This document shows positions 16,292 to 24,777 of a DNA stretch of 46,794 nucleotides, piece by piece. The translations under genes and the position numbers were made by a program. Within the stretch, counting starts at the first letter, position 1; each line of letters begins with the position of its first letter. This DNA is from Verrucomicrobiia bacterium (lineage in GTDB: Bacteria > Verrucomicrobiota > Verrucomicrobiia > Opitutales > Opitutaceae), in the NCBI GenBank assembly GCA_011525695.1, contig WYBX01000110.1, positions 1 to 46,794 of the forward strand, given 5' to 3'. The notes below the pieces were generated by a model, which did no database searches, was not told the origin of the DNA, and saw nothing but the letters and a program-made list of their open reading frames with translations.

Positions 16292-17140
16292 TCACTCGTC
16301 CCGGGAAAGTTCCCGCGAACGGGCGGTGGCGGCCAGCACGGTTTCCCGAATGAGACCGCGAAAATCACGGGCCTTCAGTCGCTGCAGCCCGGCAAAGGTC
16401 GTGCCATTTGGCGACGTCACCTGGTCGCGCAGCAGTTCGGGATCAACGGCCTTGTGAGCCAGCAACCGGGCGGAGCCCAGCAGGGTCTCGAGGGCGAGTT
16501 TTTCGGCGACTGGCCGGGCCAGTCCCGCGGCGACTGCGGCATCGCGGAGCGCGGCGGCGAACTCGAACACGTAGGCAGGGCCGCTGCCGCTGACGCCGGT
16601 GACTGCATCCAGGTCGCCTTCGGCCACCTCCATGGACACGCCCAGGGCACCGAGCAGCCGATCGAGCACGGCGCGATCGGCGGGATCGAGCGGAGTGCGG
16701 GCGCACCACGCCGTGACTCCGGCACCGATTTGCCCGGGGGTGTTCGGCATCGTCCGCACCAGGTTGCGAGATTGCGGGAAAACCCGATCGAGGCTGGCGA
16801 GCGTTTTCCCGGCCAGGATCGACACGACGAGCTTTCCGGCGGTCAGTTCGCGGAGCCGTGGATCGGCGGCGGCCAGGTGCTGCGGCTTGAACGCGAGCAG
16901 CAGCGTATCCGCTTCGCGGAGCAGCTCATCGAGCGAGGAGGCGACCGCGATCCCCGTGCGGGCGGAAAGCCGTGCGGCGGTGTCATCATCGCCACCGAGG
17001 CAAATCAAGTCGGCCGCGGAGGCAGTCTTCCGGGCCAGCAGGCCCTCGACAATGGCGCCCGCCATGTTGCCGGAGCCGAGAAACGCGATCTGGTGCAGGC
17101 GGCGCCTGGTTCCTGATAGTGGGTCCCGTTCCTTATTCAT
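16292..17140 (-). CDS. proC: Pyrroline-5-carboxylate reductase
   Basis: Protein of 282 aa. The N-terminal Rossmann fold has FLGSGNMAGAIVEGLL; the C-terminal dimerisation domain contains the signature GVSGSGPAYVFEFAAAL and an ELRDQVTSPNGTT block, which also occurs in proven ProC enzymes. It reduces pyrroline-5-carboxylate to proline with NAD(P)H in the cytoplasm. The start overlaps the stop of the upstream kinase gene by 8 bp, so the two are probably translated from one message. Confidence 0.93.
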   Translation of the reverse strand: MNKERDPLSGTRRRLHQIAFLGSGNMAGAIVEGLLARKTASAADLICLGGDDDTAARLSARTGIAVASSLDELLREADTLLLAFKPQHLAAADPRLRELTAGKLVVSILAGKTLASLDRVFPQSRNLVRTMPNTPGQIGAGVTAWCARTPLDPADRAVLDRLLGALGVSMEVAEGDLDAVTGVSGSGPAYVFEFAAALRDAAVAAGLARPVAEKLALETLLGSARLLAHKAVDPELLRDQVTSPNGTTFAGLQRLKARDFRGLIRETVLAATARSRELSRDE

Positions 17141-18263
17141 TCATCGATTTCCTCACCCGCTTCTCAATCGGGTGCATCAGGATCGCGGTGGCCCCGCCGC
17201 CCTGCGTGTCGATCATCGTGACCTCGCCGCCCAGGTTGCGCAGGGCATGCCGGGCAACCGTGAGCCCCATGCCCACGCCCACCGTGTTTTTCGTGCTCAC
17301 GAAGGGCTCGAAGATCTTGTCCCGGATCTCCGGATCGATGCCCCGGCCATGGTCCACGACCTTCATTTCGACAAAACGGCCCTCCTCGGGCTTCTCGACG
17401 ATCTTAGTGTGGACGGTGATCGGCCGCGGATCGGTGGGCTTGTTGTCGTAGGATTCCCACGCGTTCATCAGCACCTTGGCCAGGACCTCCTCGAAGACCT
17501 CGTAATTCGTGTCGACCGGCAGCTCCTCGAGCGGATTGTCGAGCGTGACCGGCGCCCGCAACTGATAGTCGTCATGGAACCTTGCGATTCCGCCCTCCAG
17601 CAGCCGCTGCATGCCCGCCTTGATCAGCGGCGGGCGTGATTTCACGACCAGCGTGCTGAGCTGCTTGATGATCGAGACGATCCGCTGCACCGCGTCCTCG
17701 ACGTGCTGGACATTCTTCCGAACCTGCTCGGGCTTGTCGTAGTACGCCTTCACCAAATCGAGATAACCGATGACGACTCCGAGCAGGTTGTTGAGATTGT
17801 GCGCAATGCCCTGGGTGACTGCGCCGATGGTGGCGGCCTTTCGCGCTTCCTCGAGTCGCCGGGTCAGGTCGACGACGTGGCGGTTGATCGTGACGAAACG
17901 CAGCTGGGTCTGGACGCGGGCGAGCGTCTCGTCCAGGTCGATCGGCTTGGTGATGTAATCCACCGCGCCAACGCCGAGCCCCTCGAGTTTGCTTTCTTTG
18001 GTCGTGCGAGCGGTGATGAAAATGACCGGGATACCGCGCGTGTCCTCACTCGCCTGCAGCCGCTGGCAGACCTCGATGCCGTCCATGTCCGGCATCATGA
18101 CGTCGAGCAGGATCAGGTCGGGTTTCTGGCGTTTGACCCATTCGAGTGCCTCGAGCCCATTGTAGGCAGCGGCGACCCGGATGCCCTCGCGTTCCAGTTT
18201 GCGCTTCAGGAGCTGGACGTTGATGGGCTGGTCATCGACGACCAGAATCGAGGGAGAGGCCAT
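17133..18263 (-). CDS. Receiver-first histidine kinase (response regulator fused to HisKA/HATPase)
   Basis: Soluble protein of 376 aa with reversed order. A receiver domain (1-125; acidic pocket DD at 10-11, phospho-Asp54, Lys106) is followed by a coiled linker, a dimerisation helix with the phospho-acceptor His155 in QGIAHNLNNLL, and a HATPase domain with DHGRGIDPEIRDKIFEPF and GVGMGL. Such proteins pass a signal received by the receiver on to their own kinase. No membrane helix or sensor domain is present, so input must come from another kinase. The start at 18263 begins at the receiver's first strand. Its neighbours proC and folD give no clue to the signal. Confidence 0.88.
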   Translation of the reverse strand: MASPSILVVDDQPINVQLLKRKLEREGIRVAAAYNGLEALEWVKRQKPDLILLDVMMPDMDGIEVCQRLQASEDTRGIPVIFITARTTKESKLEGLGVGAVDYITKPIDLDETLARVQTQLRFVTINRHVVDLTRRLEEARKAATIGAVTQGIAHNLNNLLGVVIGYLDLVKAYYDKPEQVRKNVQHVEDAVQRIVSIIKQLSTLVVKSRPPLIKAGMQRLLEGGIARFHDDYQLRAPVTLDNPLEELPVDTNYEVFEEVLAKVLMNAWESYDNKPTDPRPITVHTKIVEKPEEGRFVEMKVVDHGRGIDPEIRDKIFEPFVSTKNTVGVGMGLTVARHALRNLGGEVTMIDTQGGGATAILMHPIEKRVRKSMNE

Positions 18264-18343
18264 GCTGGGCGAGAAAAGCGGCTTGCGGGTTGGAGCGCAA
18301 GTGCGCCATGCGGCGGCAAATGCAATCGGGCATCGCCCAAAAA

Positions 18344-18377
18344 CCACTCATATCACATGATCATGGTATATGAGTGG
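18344..18377. promoter_or_regulatory. 34-bp near-perfect palindrome upstream of the receiver-kinase gene
   Basis: Arms CCACTCATAT (18344-18353) and ATATGAGTGG (18368-18377) are perfect complements. The centre CATGATCATG (18356-18365) is itself a perfect palindrome with the same axis, 18360.5. Only two base pairs per arm (18354-18355 with 18366-18367) fail to pair. It is AT-rich and lacks a T-tract, so it reads as a dimeric operator rather than a terminator. It sits about 80 bp before the kinase start and about 100 bp after folD. Confidence 0.55.
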
Positions 18378-18480
18378 CGTGGGGGCCGGAAATCGCATGC
18401 GGAGTGGAAATCCCAGGAGCAAGTTCCGCCGGCCGCGCCGGACGAAGCAGCCGCGGCTGGCCGCCCCATGAGTTCCAAAT

Positions 18481-19389
18481 TCAAGTACCTCGCAGCCGGA
18501 ATGCCTTGACGGTGTTCTTCATCAACATCGCCACGGTCATGGGCCCCACGCCACCCGGCACCGGGGTGATCTTCGCGCAGTGGGGGGCGACCTCGTCGAA
18601 CTTCACGTCGCCGACGAGCCTGTACCCGGATTTCTTCGACGCATCCGGCACGCGGTTGATCCCGACATCGATCACCACTGCTCCCGGCTTCACCATCTCG
18701 CCGGTGACAAACCCCGCACGCCCGATCGCCGCGATCAGCACGTCGGCCTGCCGGGTGAGGGCGGGGAGGTTCGCGGTGGCGGAATGGCAGACGGTCACGG
18801 TGCCGTTAGCCCCGGCCTTCTTCTGCAGCGCGAGCAGCGCCACGGGTTTGCCGACAATCAGGGAGCGTCCGACCACGACCACGTGCTTACCCTTCAGATC
18901 GACGCCGCTGCGGGCGAGCAATTCCATGATCCCGGCGGGCGTGCAGGAGACGAAGCCGGTTTCATCCTCCTGCGCCACCTTCCCGAGGTTCAGCGTGTTG
19001 AACCCGTCGACATCCTTGTCCGGCGAAACGCGTCGAAACACCGCCACCTCATCGATGCCCTTGGGCAGGGGCGACTGGACGAGGATGCCATCGACCTCCG
19101 GATCCGCATTGAGCTGGTCGATCAGGGCGAACAACTCTGCCTGGGAAATGGAGACGGGAGGAAGTATCACGCGGCTGGTGACACCGATTTCGGCGGCAGT
19201 CTGCTCCTTTTTCCGCACGTAGGAGACGGAGGCGGGATCGTCGCCGACCCGGACGAGGGCGAGGCAGGGTTTGCGGGCGGGCAGGGTGGCAATTTCGGTT
19301 TTCAGTTCCGCGACGATGTCCGCCGCGATCCGGTTCCCGTCGATCAGTTCCATAACAGATGAAAAGTGGTGGCTCGTCTGGTTCGCCAT
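18481..19389 (-). CDS. folD: Bifunctional methylenetetrahydrofolate dehydrogenase/cyclohydrolase
   Basis: Up to 302 aa; a start 12 codons later (19353, MELIDGNRIA) gives 290 aa and matches the usual family N-terminus equally well. Diagnostic motifs are YVRKKEQTAAEIG with the catalytic Lys, the VDGILVQSPLPKGID segment, PDKDVDGFN, and the NADP site VVGRSLIVGKPVA. It interconverts 5,10-methylene- and 10-formyl-tetrahydrofolate for purine, thymidylate and formyl-Met synthesis. It is cytoplasmic and lies downstream of the SH3-like gene with an 11-bp gap. Confidence 0.93.
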   Translation of the reverse strand: MANQTSHHFSSVMELIDGNRIAADIVAELKTEIATLPARKPCLALVRVGDDPASVSYVRKKEQTAAEIGVTSRVILPPVSISQAELFALIDQLNADPEVDGILVQSPLPKGIDEVAVFRRVSPDKDVDGFNTLNLGKVAQEDETGFVSCTPAGIMELLARSGVDLKGKHVVVVGRSLIVGKPVALLALQKKAGANGTVTVCHSATANLPALTRQADVLIAAIGRAGFVTGEMVKPGAVVIDVGINRVPDASKKSGYRLVGDVKFDEVAPHCAKITPVPGGVGPMTVAMLMKNTVKAFRLRGT

Positions 19390-19400
19390 TGCGGCCGCGG

Positions 19401-20231
19401 CTACTTCAATTGGAGGGATTCGACCTGGATGACGATCTCGCGGCCGCCGGGCATGCCCTTCGGAACGCCGAAGACGACCACCGGGCGGTCGAGATACTTC
19501 TCGATCTGATCCGTCAGGAGGAGCCGGGACAAATCGAGATAGGCATAGGGGCGGCCAGCCTCGTCATTGAGGGCGTAGTCATACGGGCGGCGCGGCCGGA
19601 GCGGGCGTCGCGTGGAAACCAGGTGCCCCGCGAATTGCCGGGCGAGCGCATTCGTGTCGCCGGCCGAGGTCATCGGGACGGCCTGTCCCGGGGCGGCGCC
19701 GTAGACGCCGGGAGTGGCCGTGCCGGGGCCGGGGGCCGGTGTCGGCGCCGCGGCCGGGGCGGAACTTGAGCCGGCGGGCGTGGTGGCGATCGGGGGCACG
19801 TAGCCGGGCGCGCCGCCGACCTGGATGTAGCCTATCAGCGGCTTCTCGAGGCTGATCTGGGTCCAGCGGCCGCGAAGGCCGGTGATCGCCGTCTTGTCGC
19901 CCGGTTCGGCGACTGCAAGCACGCCGGCATCCGACTTGGGCGCGATCCGAATGGAGGCGCCGGGCTTCACGTCGAGGCTCTTGCTGAGATCCTTGTTTTC
20001 GACGTAGCCCTCGAAGGGGCCGGGCAGTTCGATTGCCATCCAGCCCGCGGGGGTGTCGGCGAGCGCGGAGGCGGCGGGCAGCGGCTCGGTCCCGGCCTCG
20101 AGCACGGTGATGGCCGGGGCGGAGACATCGGGCCGCGCATGGACCGCCGTGGTCTTGGTCAGCGGGGCGGCGAGGAGGGCGGCCGGTGCGCAAAGCGCGG
20201 ACACGGCGAAACGGAGGAGATTAGTCGTCAT
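19401..20231 (-). CDS. Exported SH3-like domain protein of unknown function
   Basis: Protein of 276 aa with a signal peptide (LLRFAVSALCAPAALLAAP). Two bacterial SH3-like segments follow (about 25-75 and 80-135; for example WMAIELPGPFEGYVENKDL and WTQISLEKPLIGYIQV). Next come a Pro/Ala linker (about 145-190) and a C-terminal beta-rich domain ending in GREIVIQVESLQLK. Such proteins often bind cell-wall or act as scaffolds; no catalytic motif is visible. Its start overlaps the end of the pseudouridine synthase gene by 11 bp, so the two are co-translated. Confidence 0.8.
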   Translation of the reverse strand: MTTNLLRFAVSALCAPAALLAAPLTKTTAVHARPDVSAPAITVLEAGTEPLPAASALADTPAGWMAIELPGPFEGYVENKDLSKSLDVKPGASIRIAPKSDAGVLAVAEPGDKTAITGLRGRWTQISLEKPLIGYIQVGGAPGYVPPIATTPAGSSSAPAAAPTPAPGPGTATPGVYGAAPGQAVPMTSAGDTNALARQFAGHLVSTRRPLRPRRPYDYALNDEAGRPYAYLDLSRLLLTDQIEKYLDRPVVVFGVPKGMPGGREIVIQVESLQLK

Positions 20232-21012
20232 CGGCGGAAGGAACAGGAGCGGCGTAGGCCTCGAAGGGTGCACGCGGGGTGCGGGGATTGCGGAAGAGCG
20301 AGTCGACTTCCTTCGTAGAAAGGACTTTCCCGGCGCGCAACGGGATTCCCTTCAACTGGAGGGCGCCGATCTGGTATCGGCGCAGCCGTTTCACGTCAAA
20401 ACCCAGGCTGGTGAATAGCAAACGAATTTCGCGCTTCTTCCCGTGGTGCATGTGCACGTCGAGGTCGGTGGCGGACTGCTCGACCGTGGCATTGATCAGG
20501 GCGGCGCGCTCGACCCGCAGCCGCTCGCCCTCGACCATGACGCCGCGAACCAGCTGGGGCAGCCGGCTTGCCGGGAAGGGTTTCTTCAGCACGACGTGGT
20601 AGCGTTTGACGACGGTGTTCGAGGGGTGCATCAGCCGGTTGGCGAGATCGCCATCGGTCGTGAGGATGACGAGTCCTTCGCTCTCGAGATCGAGCCGGCC
20701 GGCGCAGAAGAAACGGAGCTTGGCGAGTTCGCGCGGCAGCAGGGCGAAGACCGTGGCGGCGTGGTGCGGATCGTCGTTGGAGCACACCAGCCCGCGGGGC
20801 TTGTGGACGGCGACCGTGATCCGCGGCTGCGCGGTGCTGCGGATGGTCTTGCCACGGACCGTGACCCGATCGCTGCCCGGAATGATCTTCTGGCCGAGGG
20901 TCGCCGCGGCGCCGTTGACCCAGACCTCACCCTGCGCGATCAACGCCTCGGCGGACCGGCGCGAACAGATGCCGGTGTCGGCGAGGAATTTTTGCAGGCG
21001 GATGGGTTCCAT
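20221..21012 (-). CDS. RluB/RsuA-family rRNA pseudouridine synthase
   Basis: Protein of 263 aa. The N-terminal S4 RNA-binding domain (RLQKFLADTGICSRRSAEAL) is followed by the RsuA/RluB catalytic domain with GRLDLESEGLVILTTDG; Asp108 is the nucleophile. Family members isomerise one uridine in 23S (RluB, RluF) or 16S (RsuA) rRNA. The length and the tail after the catalytic domain favour RluB, but the exact target cannot be fixed from sequence alone. The start at 21012 begins the S4 domain. Confidence 0.88.
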   Translation of the reverse strand: MEPIRLQKFLADTGICSRRSAEALIAQGEVWVNGAAATLGQKIIPGSDRVTVRGKTIRSTAQPRITVAVHKPRGLVCSNDDPHHAATVFALLPRELAKLRFFCAGRLDLESEGLVILTTDGDLANRLMHPSNTVVKRYHVVLKKPFPASRLPQLVRGVMVEGERLRVERAALINATVEQSATDLDVHMHHGKKREIRLLFTSLGFDVKRLRRYQIGALQLKGIPLRAGKVLSTKEVDSLFRNPRTPRAPFEAYAAPVPSADDD

Positions 21013-21132
21013 GAAAGTGGGTGCGGGGACTTGAAGCGAAGGAGACTGAAGGATGGAGGGACTGAACCGCAAACCCCGTCTTATTTGGATTGTTTCGCGG
21101 CATCAGCCTTTCACTGTCTCCCCCTTTTTCCC

Positions 21133-22302
21133 ATGTCCGATGCCGTGCCGCCCTCCGCCTATTCAAAGGATCGTCCGTTTCCAGCCCGGTTGCTGGAAAA
21201 CCGGCTCCTGACGAAGCCTGGCTCGGCCAAGGAGACGCGGCACTTTGTCGTGGATTTGCGCGGCAGCGGGCTGCACTACAAGGCGGGCGATTCGCTCGGG
21301 GTCTTTCCCTCGAACCGTCCGGAGGAAGTGGACGAGATTCTCCGGAGGCTCGGAGCGAGCGGCGACGAGCTCGTTTCGCCGGCGCTGCTCAGGCTGGCGG
21401 AGCCAGTCCGGTTGCGCGATGCGCTGGCCGATCGGCTGGCGCTCTCCAAGCCAACCCGCAAGATCATCGAGACGCTTGCCGGCAAGGCCACCCATCCCGA
21501 TGAAAGGGCCCGGCTTGCGGGGCTGCTCGCCCCCGAGGCCCGGGATGTCCTCGCCGCCTTTCTCGAACACCGGGAATTTGTGGATCTGCTGGCGGAGTTT
21601 CCCAGCGCAAAGCTGACGGCACAGGAGCTGGCGGATCACCTGCGCAAACTGATGCCGCGGCTCTACTCGGTCGCCTCCTCCGCGCGCGTGCATCCCGGCG
21701 AGGTGCATCTGACGGTTGCGGTGGTCCGCTACGAGACGAACCACCGCGAACGCGTCGGCGTCTGCTCGACCTTTCTCGCAGATCGGGTGCAGGTCGGCGC
21801 GACGCCGGTGCCGGTCTTTGTCTCGGATTCCCATTTTGGGCCGCCGGCGGATGGAGCGAAGGACTGCATCATGGTGGGACCGGGGACGGGCATCGCGCCC
21901 TTCCGGGCCTTCATGCAGGAGCGGGTGGCCGCTGGTGCGTCGGGGCGAAACTGGCTGTTCTTTGGCGACCAGAAGAGGAACACGGACTTTCTCTACGAGG
22001 AGGAGTGGGCCGACCAACTGGCGCACGGTCACCTGGCGCGGCTCGACACGGCATTTTCACGGGATCAACTGCTGAAGATCTATGTGCAGGATCGGATGCG
22101 TGAGGCGGCGGCGGAGCTCTGGGCCTGGCTGAAGGGCGGCGCGCATTTCTACGTGTGTGGCGATGCCAAGCGGATGGCGCGCGATGTCGATGTTGCGCTG
22201 CACGAGATCGTCGCGGAGCAGGGCGGGTACACGCATGACCAGGCTGTGGACTATGTGAAGCAGATGAAACGGGATCGGCGCTACCAGCGCGACGTGTATT
22301 GA
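21133..22302 (+). CDS. CysJ-like NADPH flavoprotein reductase without an FMN domain
   Basis: Protein of 389 aa corresponding to the C-terminal two thirds of sulfite reductase flavoprotein/cytochrome P450 reductase. It has an FAD-binding barrel with connecting domain (RLYSVASS at 176-183, GVCSTFLA at 209-216) and an NADPH domain (GPGTGIAPFR at 249-258, FYVCGDAKRM near the C-terminus, final DVY). The N-terminal flavodoxin domain of CysJ is absent and no flavodoxin gene is adjacent, so a separate FMN protein or ferredoxin must be the partner. The start at 21133 is the first Met before the conserved PFPARLLENR segment. It is divergent from the pseudouridine synthase with 120 bp between starts. 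Confidence 0.85.
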   Translation: MSDAVPPSAYSKDRPFPARLLENRLLTKPGSAKETRHFVVDLRGSGLHYKAGDSLGVFPSNRPEEVDEILRRLGASGDELVSPALLRLAEPVRLRDALADRLALSKPTRKIIETLAGKATHPDERARLAGLLAPEARDVLAAFLEHREFVDLLAEFPSAKLTAQELADHLRKLMPRLYSVASSARVHPGEVHLTVAVVRYETNHRERVGVCSTFLADRVQVGATPVPVFVSDSHFGPPADGAKDCIMVGPGTGIAPFRAFMQERVAAGASGRNWLFFGDQKRNTDFLYEEEWADQLAHGHLARLDTAFSRDQLLKIYVQDRMREAAAELWAWLKGGAHFYVCGDAKRMARDVDVALHEIVAEQGGYTHDQAVDYVKQMKRDRRYQRDVY

Positions 22303-22356
22303 TCCGTGATTTTCTCCTCGCTCCCCGCCACCCGCGCGCCGCTACTTTGCGATCCC

Positions 22357-23106
22357 ATGCTCACCTTCACGAATCGAACCGCCGTTGTGACCGGTGCCGG
22401 CCGCGGCATCGGCAAGGCCATTGCGGAGACACTCGCCCGGAATGGCGTCACGGTGATATGCGTTTCCAAGTCGGCCGATTCCTGCGGGGCGACGGCGGCG
22501 GCGATCACGGCGGCTGGCGGCAAGGCGAAGGCGCGGGCGGTCGACGTGGCGGACGGGGCGGCGGTGGCGCAGGCGGCGGCGGAACTGCTCGGGGAGTTTC
22601 CCACCATTGACATCCTCGTGAACAACGCGGGCATCACGCGCGACGGGCTGCTGTTCCGAATGAGCGACGCGGATTGGAACGACGTGCTGACGACCAATCT
22701 CACCAGCTGCTTTCACTGGACCAAGCATCTCGCGCGGCCAATGACCCGGGCCCGCTGGGGCCGGATCGTGAACATCACGTCCGTGAGCGGGATCATGGGC
22801 AATGCCGGCCAGGCAAACTATTCTGCGGCCAAGGCAGGCATGATTGGTTTGACCAAGTCCTTGGCGCGCGAATTCGCCAGCCGCAGTGTGACGGTCAATG
22901 CCGTCGCGCCGGGATTCATCAAGACCGACATGACGACCGATTTCGTCAACAAGCCCGAGGCCTCGGCCAAGATTCTCGAGGTCGTTCCGTTGAAGCGATT
23001 CGGGGAAGCCTCGGATGTCGCGACGCTCACCGCGTATCTCTGTTCCGATCAGGCGGGATACGTTACTGGACAAGTTTTTAACATTGACGGTGGAATGGCG
23101 ATGTGA
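22357..23106 (+). CDS. fabG: 3-oxoacyl-ACP reductase
   Basis: Protein of 249 aa, classical short-chain dehydrogenase. It has the NADP motif TGAGRGIG, NNAG, and the catalytic triad Ser142, Tyr155, Lys159 in NYSAAKAG, and ends in the FabG-typical YVTGQVFNIDGGMAM. It reduces beta-ketoacyl-ACP in fatty acid elongation. The immediately following acpP and fabF genes confirm the role. The start is the ATG before the first beta strand. Confidence 0.95.
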   Translation: MLTFTNRTAVVTGAGRGIGKAIAETLARNGVTVICVSKSADSCGATAAAITAAGGKAKARAVDVADGAAVAQAAAELLGEFPTIDILVNNAGITRDGLLFRMSDADWNDVLTTNLTSCFHWTKHLARPMTRARWGRIVNITSVSGIMGNAGQANYSAAKAGMIGLTKSLAREFASRSVTVNAVAPGFIKTDMTTDFVNKPEASAKILEVVPLKRFGEASDVATLTAYLCSDQAGYVTGQVFNIDGGMAM

Positions 23107-23144
23107 ACTCTCCGCAGCGGTTCCCTCCTCTCAACTTCAGCACA

Positions 23145-23408
23145 ATGGCCGACCAAAAAACCATCGAACAGCGGGTCAAAGAGATCATCGTCAATCAGCT
23201 CAACGTCAACGAAGAGCAGATCACGCCGCAGGCATCTTTTCTCGACGATCTCGGCGCCGATTCGCTCGACACGGTCGAGCTGATCATGGCTTTCGAAGAG
23301 GAGTTCAAGGATGAGATCAAGGGTGAGATACCCGAATCCGACGCGGAAAAGCTCCAGACGGTGGGGCAGGTGACCGATTACATCAAGGCCAAGGCCGGCC
23401 AGGCCTGA
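23145..23408 (+). CDS. acpP: Acyl carrier protein
   Basis: Protein of 87 aa. The phosphopantetheine attachment site is Ser40 in LGADSLDTVEL, within an acidic helical protein starting MADQKTIEQRVKEII. It carries growing acyl chains for FabG and FabF encoded on either side. The gene lies 38 bp after fabG and is followed by its own strong terminator, so it can be made in excess over fabF, as is usual for this very abundant protein. Confidence 0.97.
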   Translation: MADQKTIEQRVKEIIVNQLNVNEEQITPQASFLDDLGADSLDTVELIMAFEEEFKDEIKGEIPESDAEKLQTVGQVTDYIKAKAGQA

Positions 23409-23428
23409 ATCCAATTCGCTGATTCTCC

Positions 23429-23482
23429 GGCGTTCTGCCTGTTTCCCCCGAGGAAATTACTGGCAGGACGCCTTTTTGTTTT
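23429..23482 (+). terminator. Rho-independent terminator after acpP
   Basis: An 11-bp stem GGCGTTCTGCC (23429-23439) / GGCAGGACGCC (23462-23472) with one G-T pair is followed by TTTTTGTTTT. The 22-nt loop holds a second small stem TTTCC/GGAAA (23442-23446 with 23452-23456). It lies between acpP and fabF, so fabF needs read-through or its own promoter in the 25 bp that follow. Confidence 0.85.
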
Positions 23483-23507
23483 CTGAAATCTCGGCTGTAG
23501 ATTGCTT

Positions 23508-24758
23508 ATGGAACCTGCTTTGTCTTCGCGTCGGGTGGTAGTGACCGGACTTGGGGTCGTCACGTCCCTCGGCCATGATGTGAGTTCATTCTGGAGCAAT
23601 CTCGTGGCGGGGCGCTCCGGGGTCACTCGCGTGTCACTGTTTGATCCGTCCAGCTTTGCCAGCCAGATTGGCGCGGAGGTGCGCGACTGGGATGCGGCGC
23701 AGCACATGGATCCCAAGGAGGCGCGACGCAACGATCGCTACACCCATTTCGGCTTTGTGGCTGCCCAGCAGGCGGTGGCCGATTCCGGCCTCGACATGGC
23801 GAGGGAGGATGGCGACCGCGTGGGAGTCATGATCGGGTCGGGCATCGGCGGGATGTACACCTACGAATCGCAACTGAAGGTCCTGGCTGAACGCGGACCG
23901 CGGAAGGTCTCCCCCTTCACGATTCCGTCGCTGATCGGAAACATGTGCGCGGGGCTGGTGGCGATTGCGCACGGAGCACGGGGGCCGAACTTCGGGATCG
24001 TATCGGCGTGCGCCACCGGCACGCATGCGATTGGCGAGGCGGGCCATGCCATCCGCCGCGGAGATGCCGACGTGATGATTGCCGGCGGCAGCGAGGCCGC
24101 GATCACGCCGTTTGCGTATGCGAGCTTTTGTTCGATGAAGGCGATGAGCACGCGCAACGACGCGCCGGAGGAGGCCAGCCGGCCGTTCGATCGCGGCCGG
24201 GACGGGTTCATCATGGGTGAGGGCGCCGGCGTGATCGTGCTGGAATCGCTGGAACATGCCCGGGCGCGCGGGGCGCGGATCTACTGCGAACTTGCCGGAT
24301 ACGCGGCGAGCAGTGACGCGTATCACATCACCCAGCCCGATCCCGAGGGGAAGGGGCTTTCACTGGCGATGCGTCGTGCGTTGGCGAGCGCGCAGGCGGC
24401 ACCCGAGGAGGTGGATTACCTGAACGCGCATGGCACCTCGACTCCCTACAACGACAAGTTCGAGACCCTCGCCATCAAACATGTGTTCGGGACCCATGCC
24501 GCGAAGCTGGCTGTGAGCTCCACCAAATCGATGACGGGGCACCTGCTGGGTGCAGCAGGTGGCATCGAATCGGTGATCTGCGCCAAGACCATCGAATCGC
24601 AGACGATCGCGCCAACCATCAACCTCGATGAACCGGATCCCGAGTGCGACCTGGATTACGTCCCCAACGTCGCCCGACCGGCCCGCGTGCGGACCGTGCT
24701 GAGCAATAATCTCGGGTTTGGCGGCCAGAACGCAGCGATCGTCTTTCGCGCTGTTTGA
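23508..24758 (+). CDS. fabF: Beta-ketoacyl-ACP synthase II
   Basis: Protein of 416 aa of the thiolase fold. The catalytic triad is Cys168 (VSACATGTH), His308 (LNAHGTSTPYND) and His345 (KSMTGHLLGAAGG). It condenses malonyl-ACP with acyl-ACP in chain elongation. The ATG at 23508 is used rather than the TTG two codons earlier. It converges on the hybrid kinase gene with 19 bp between stops. Confidence 0.96.
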   Translation: MEPALSSRRVVVTGLGVVTSLGHDVSSFWSNLVAGRSGVTRVSLFDPSSFASQIGAEVRDWDAAQHMDPKEARRNDRYTHFGFVAAQQAVADSGLDMAREDGDRVGVMIGSGIGGMYTYESQLKVLAERGPRKVSPFTIPSLIGNMCAGLVAIAHGARGPNFGIVSACATGTHAIGEAGHAIRRGDADVMIAGGSEAAITPFAYASFCSMKAMSTRNDAPEEASRPFDRGRDGFIMGEGAGVIVLESLEHARARGARIYCELAGYAASSDAYHITQPDPEGKGLSLAMRRALASAQAAPEEVDYLNAHGTSTPYNDKFETLAIKHVFGTHAAKLAVSSTKSMTGHLLGAAGGIESVICAKTIESQTIAPTINLDEPDPECDLDYVPNVARPARVRTVLSNNLGFGGQNAAIVFRAV

Positions 24759-24777
24759 CCCGGCGTGCTGACCGGCG

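Noticed and set aside
20443..21132. Long in-frame extension upstream of the CysJ-like gene
   Set aside because: It is the antisense of the pseudouridine synthase gene; the conserved protein begins at the Met at 21133.
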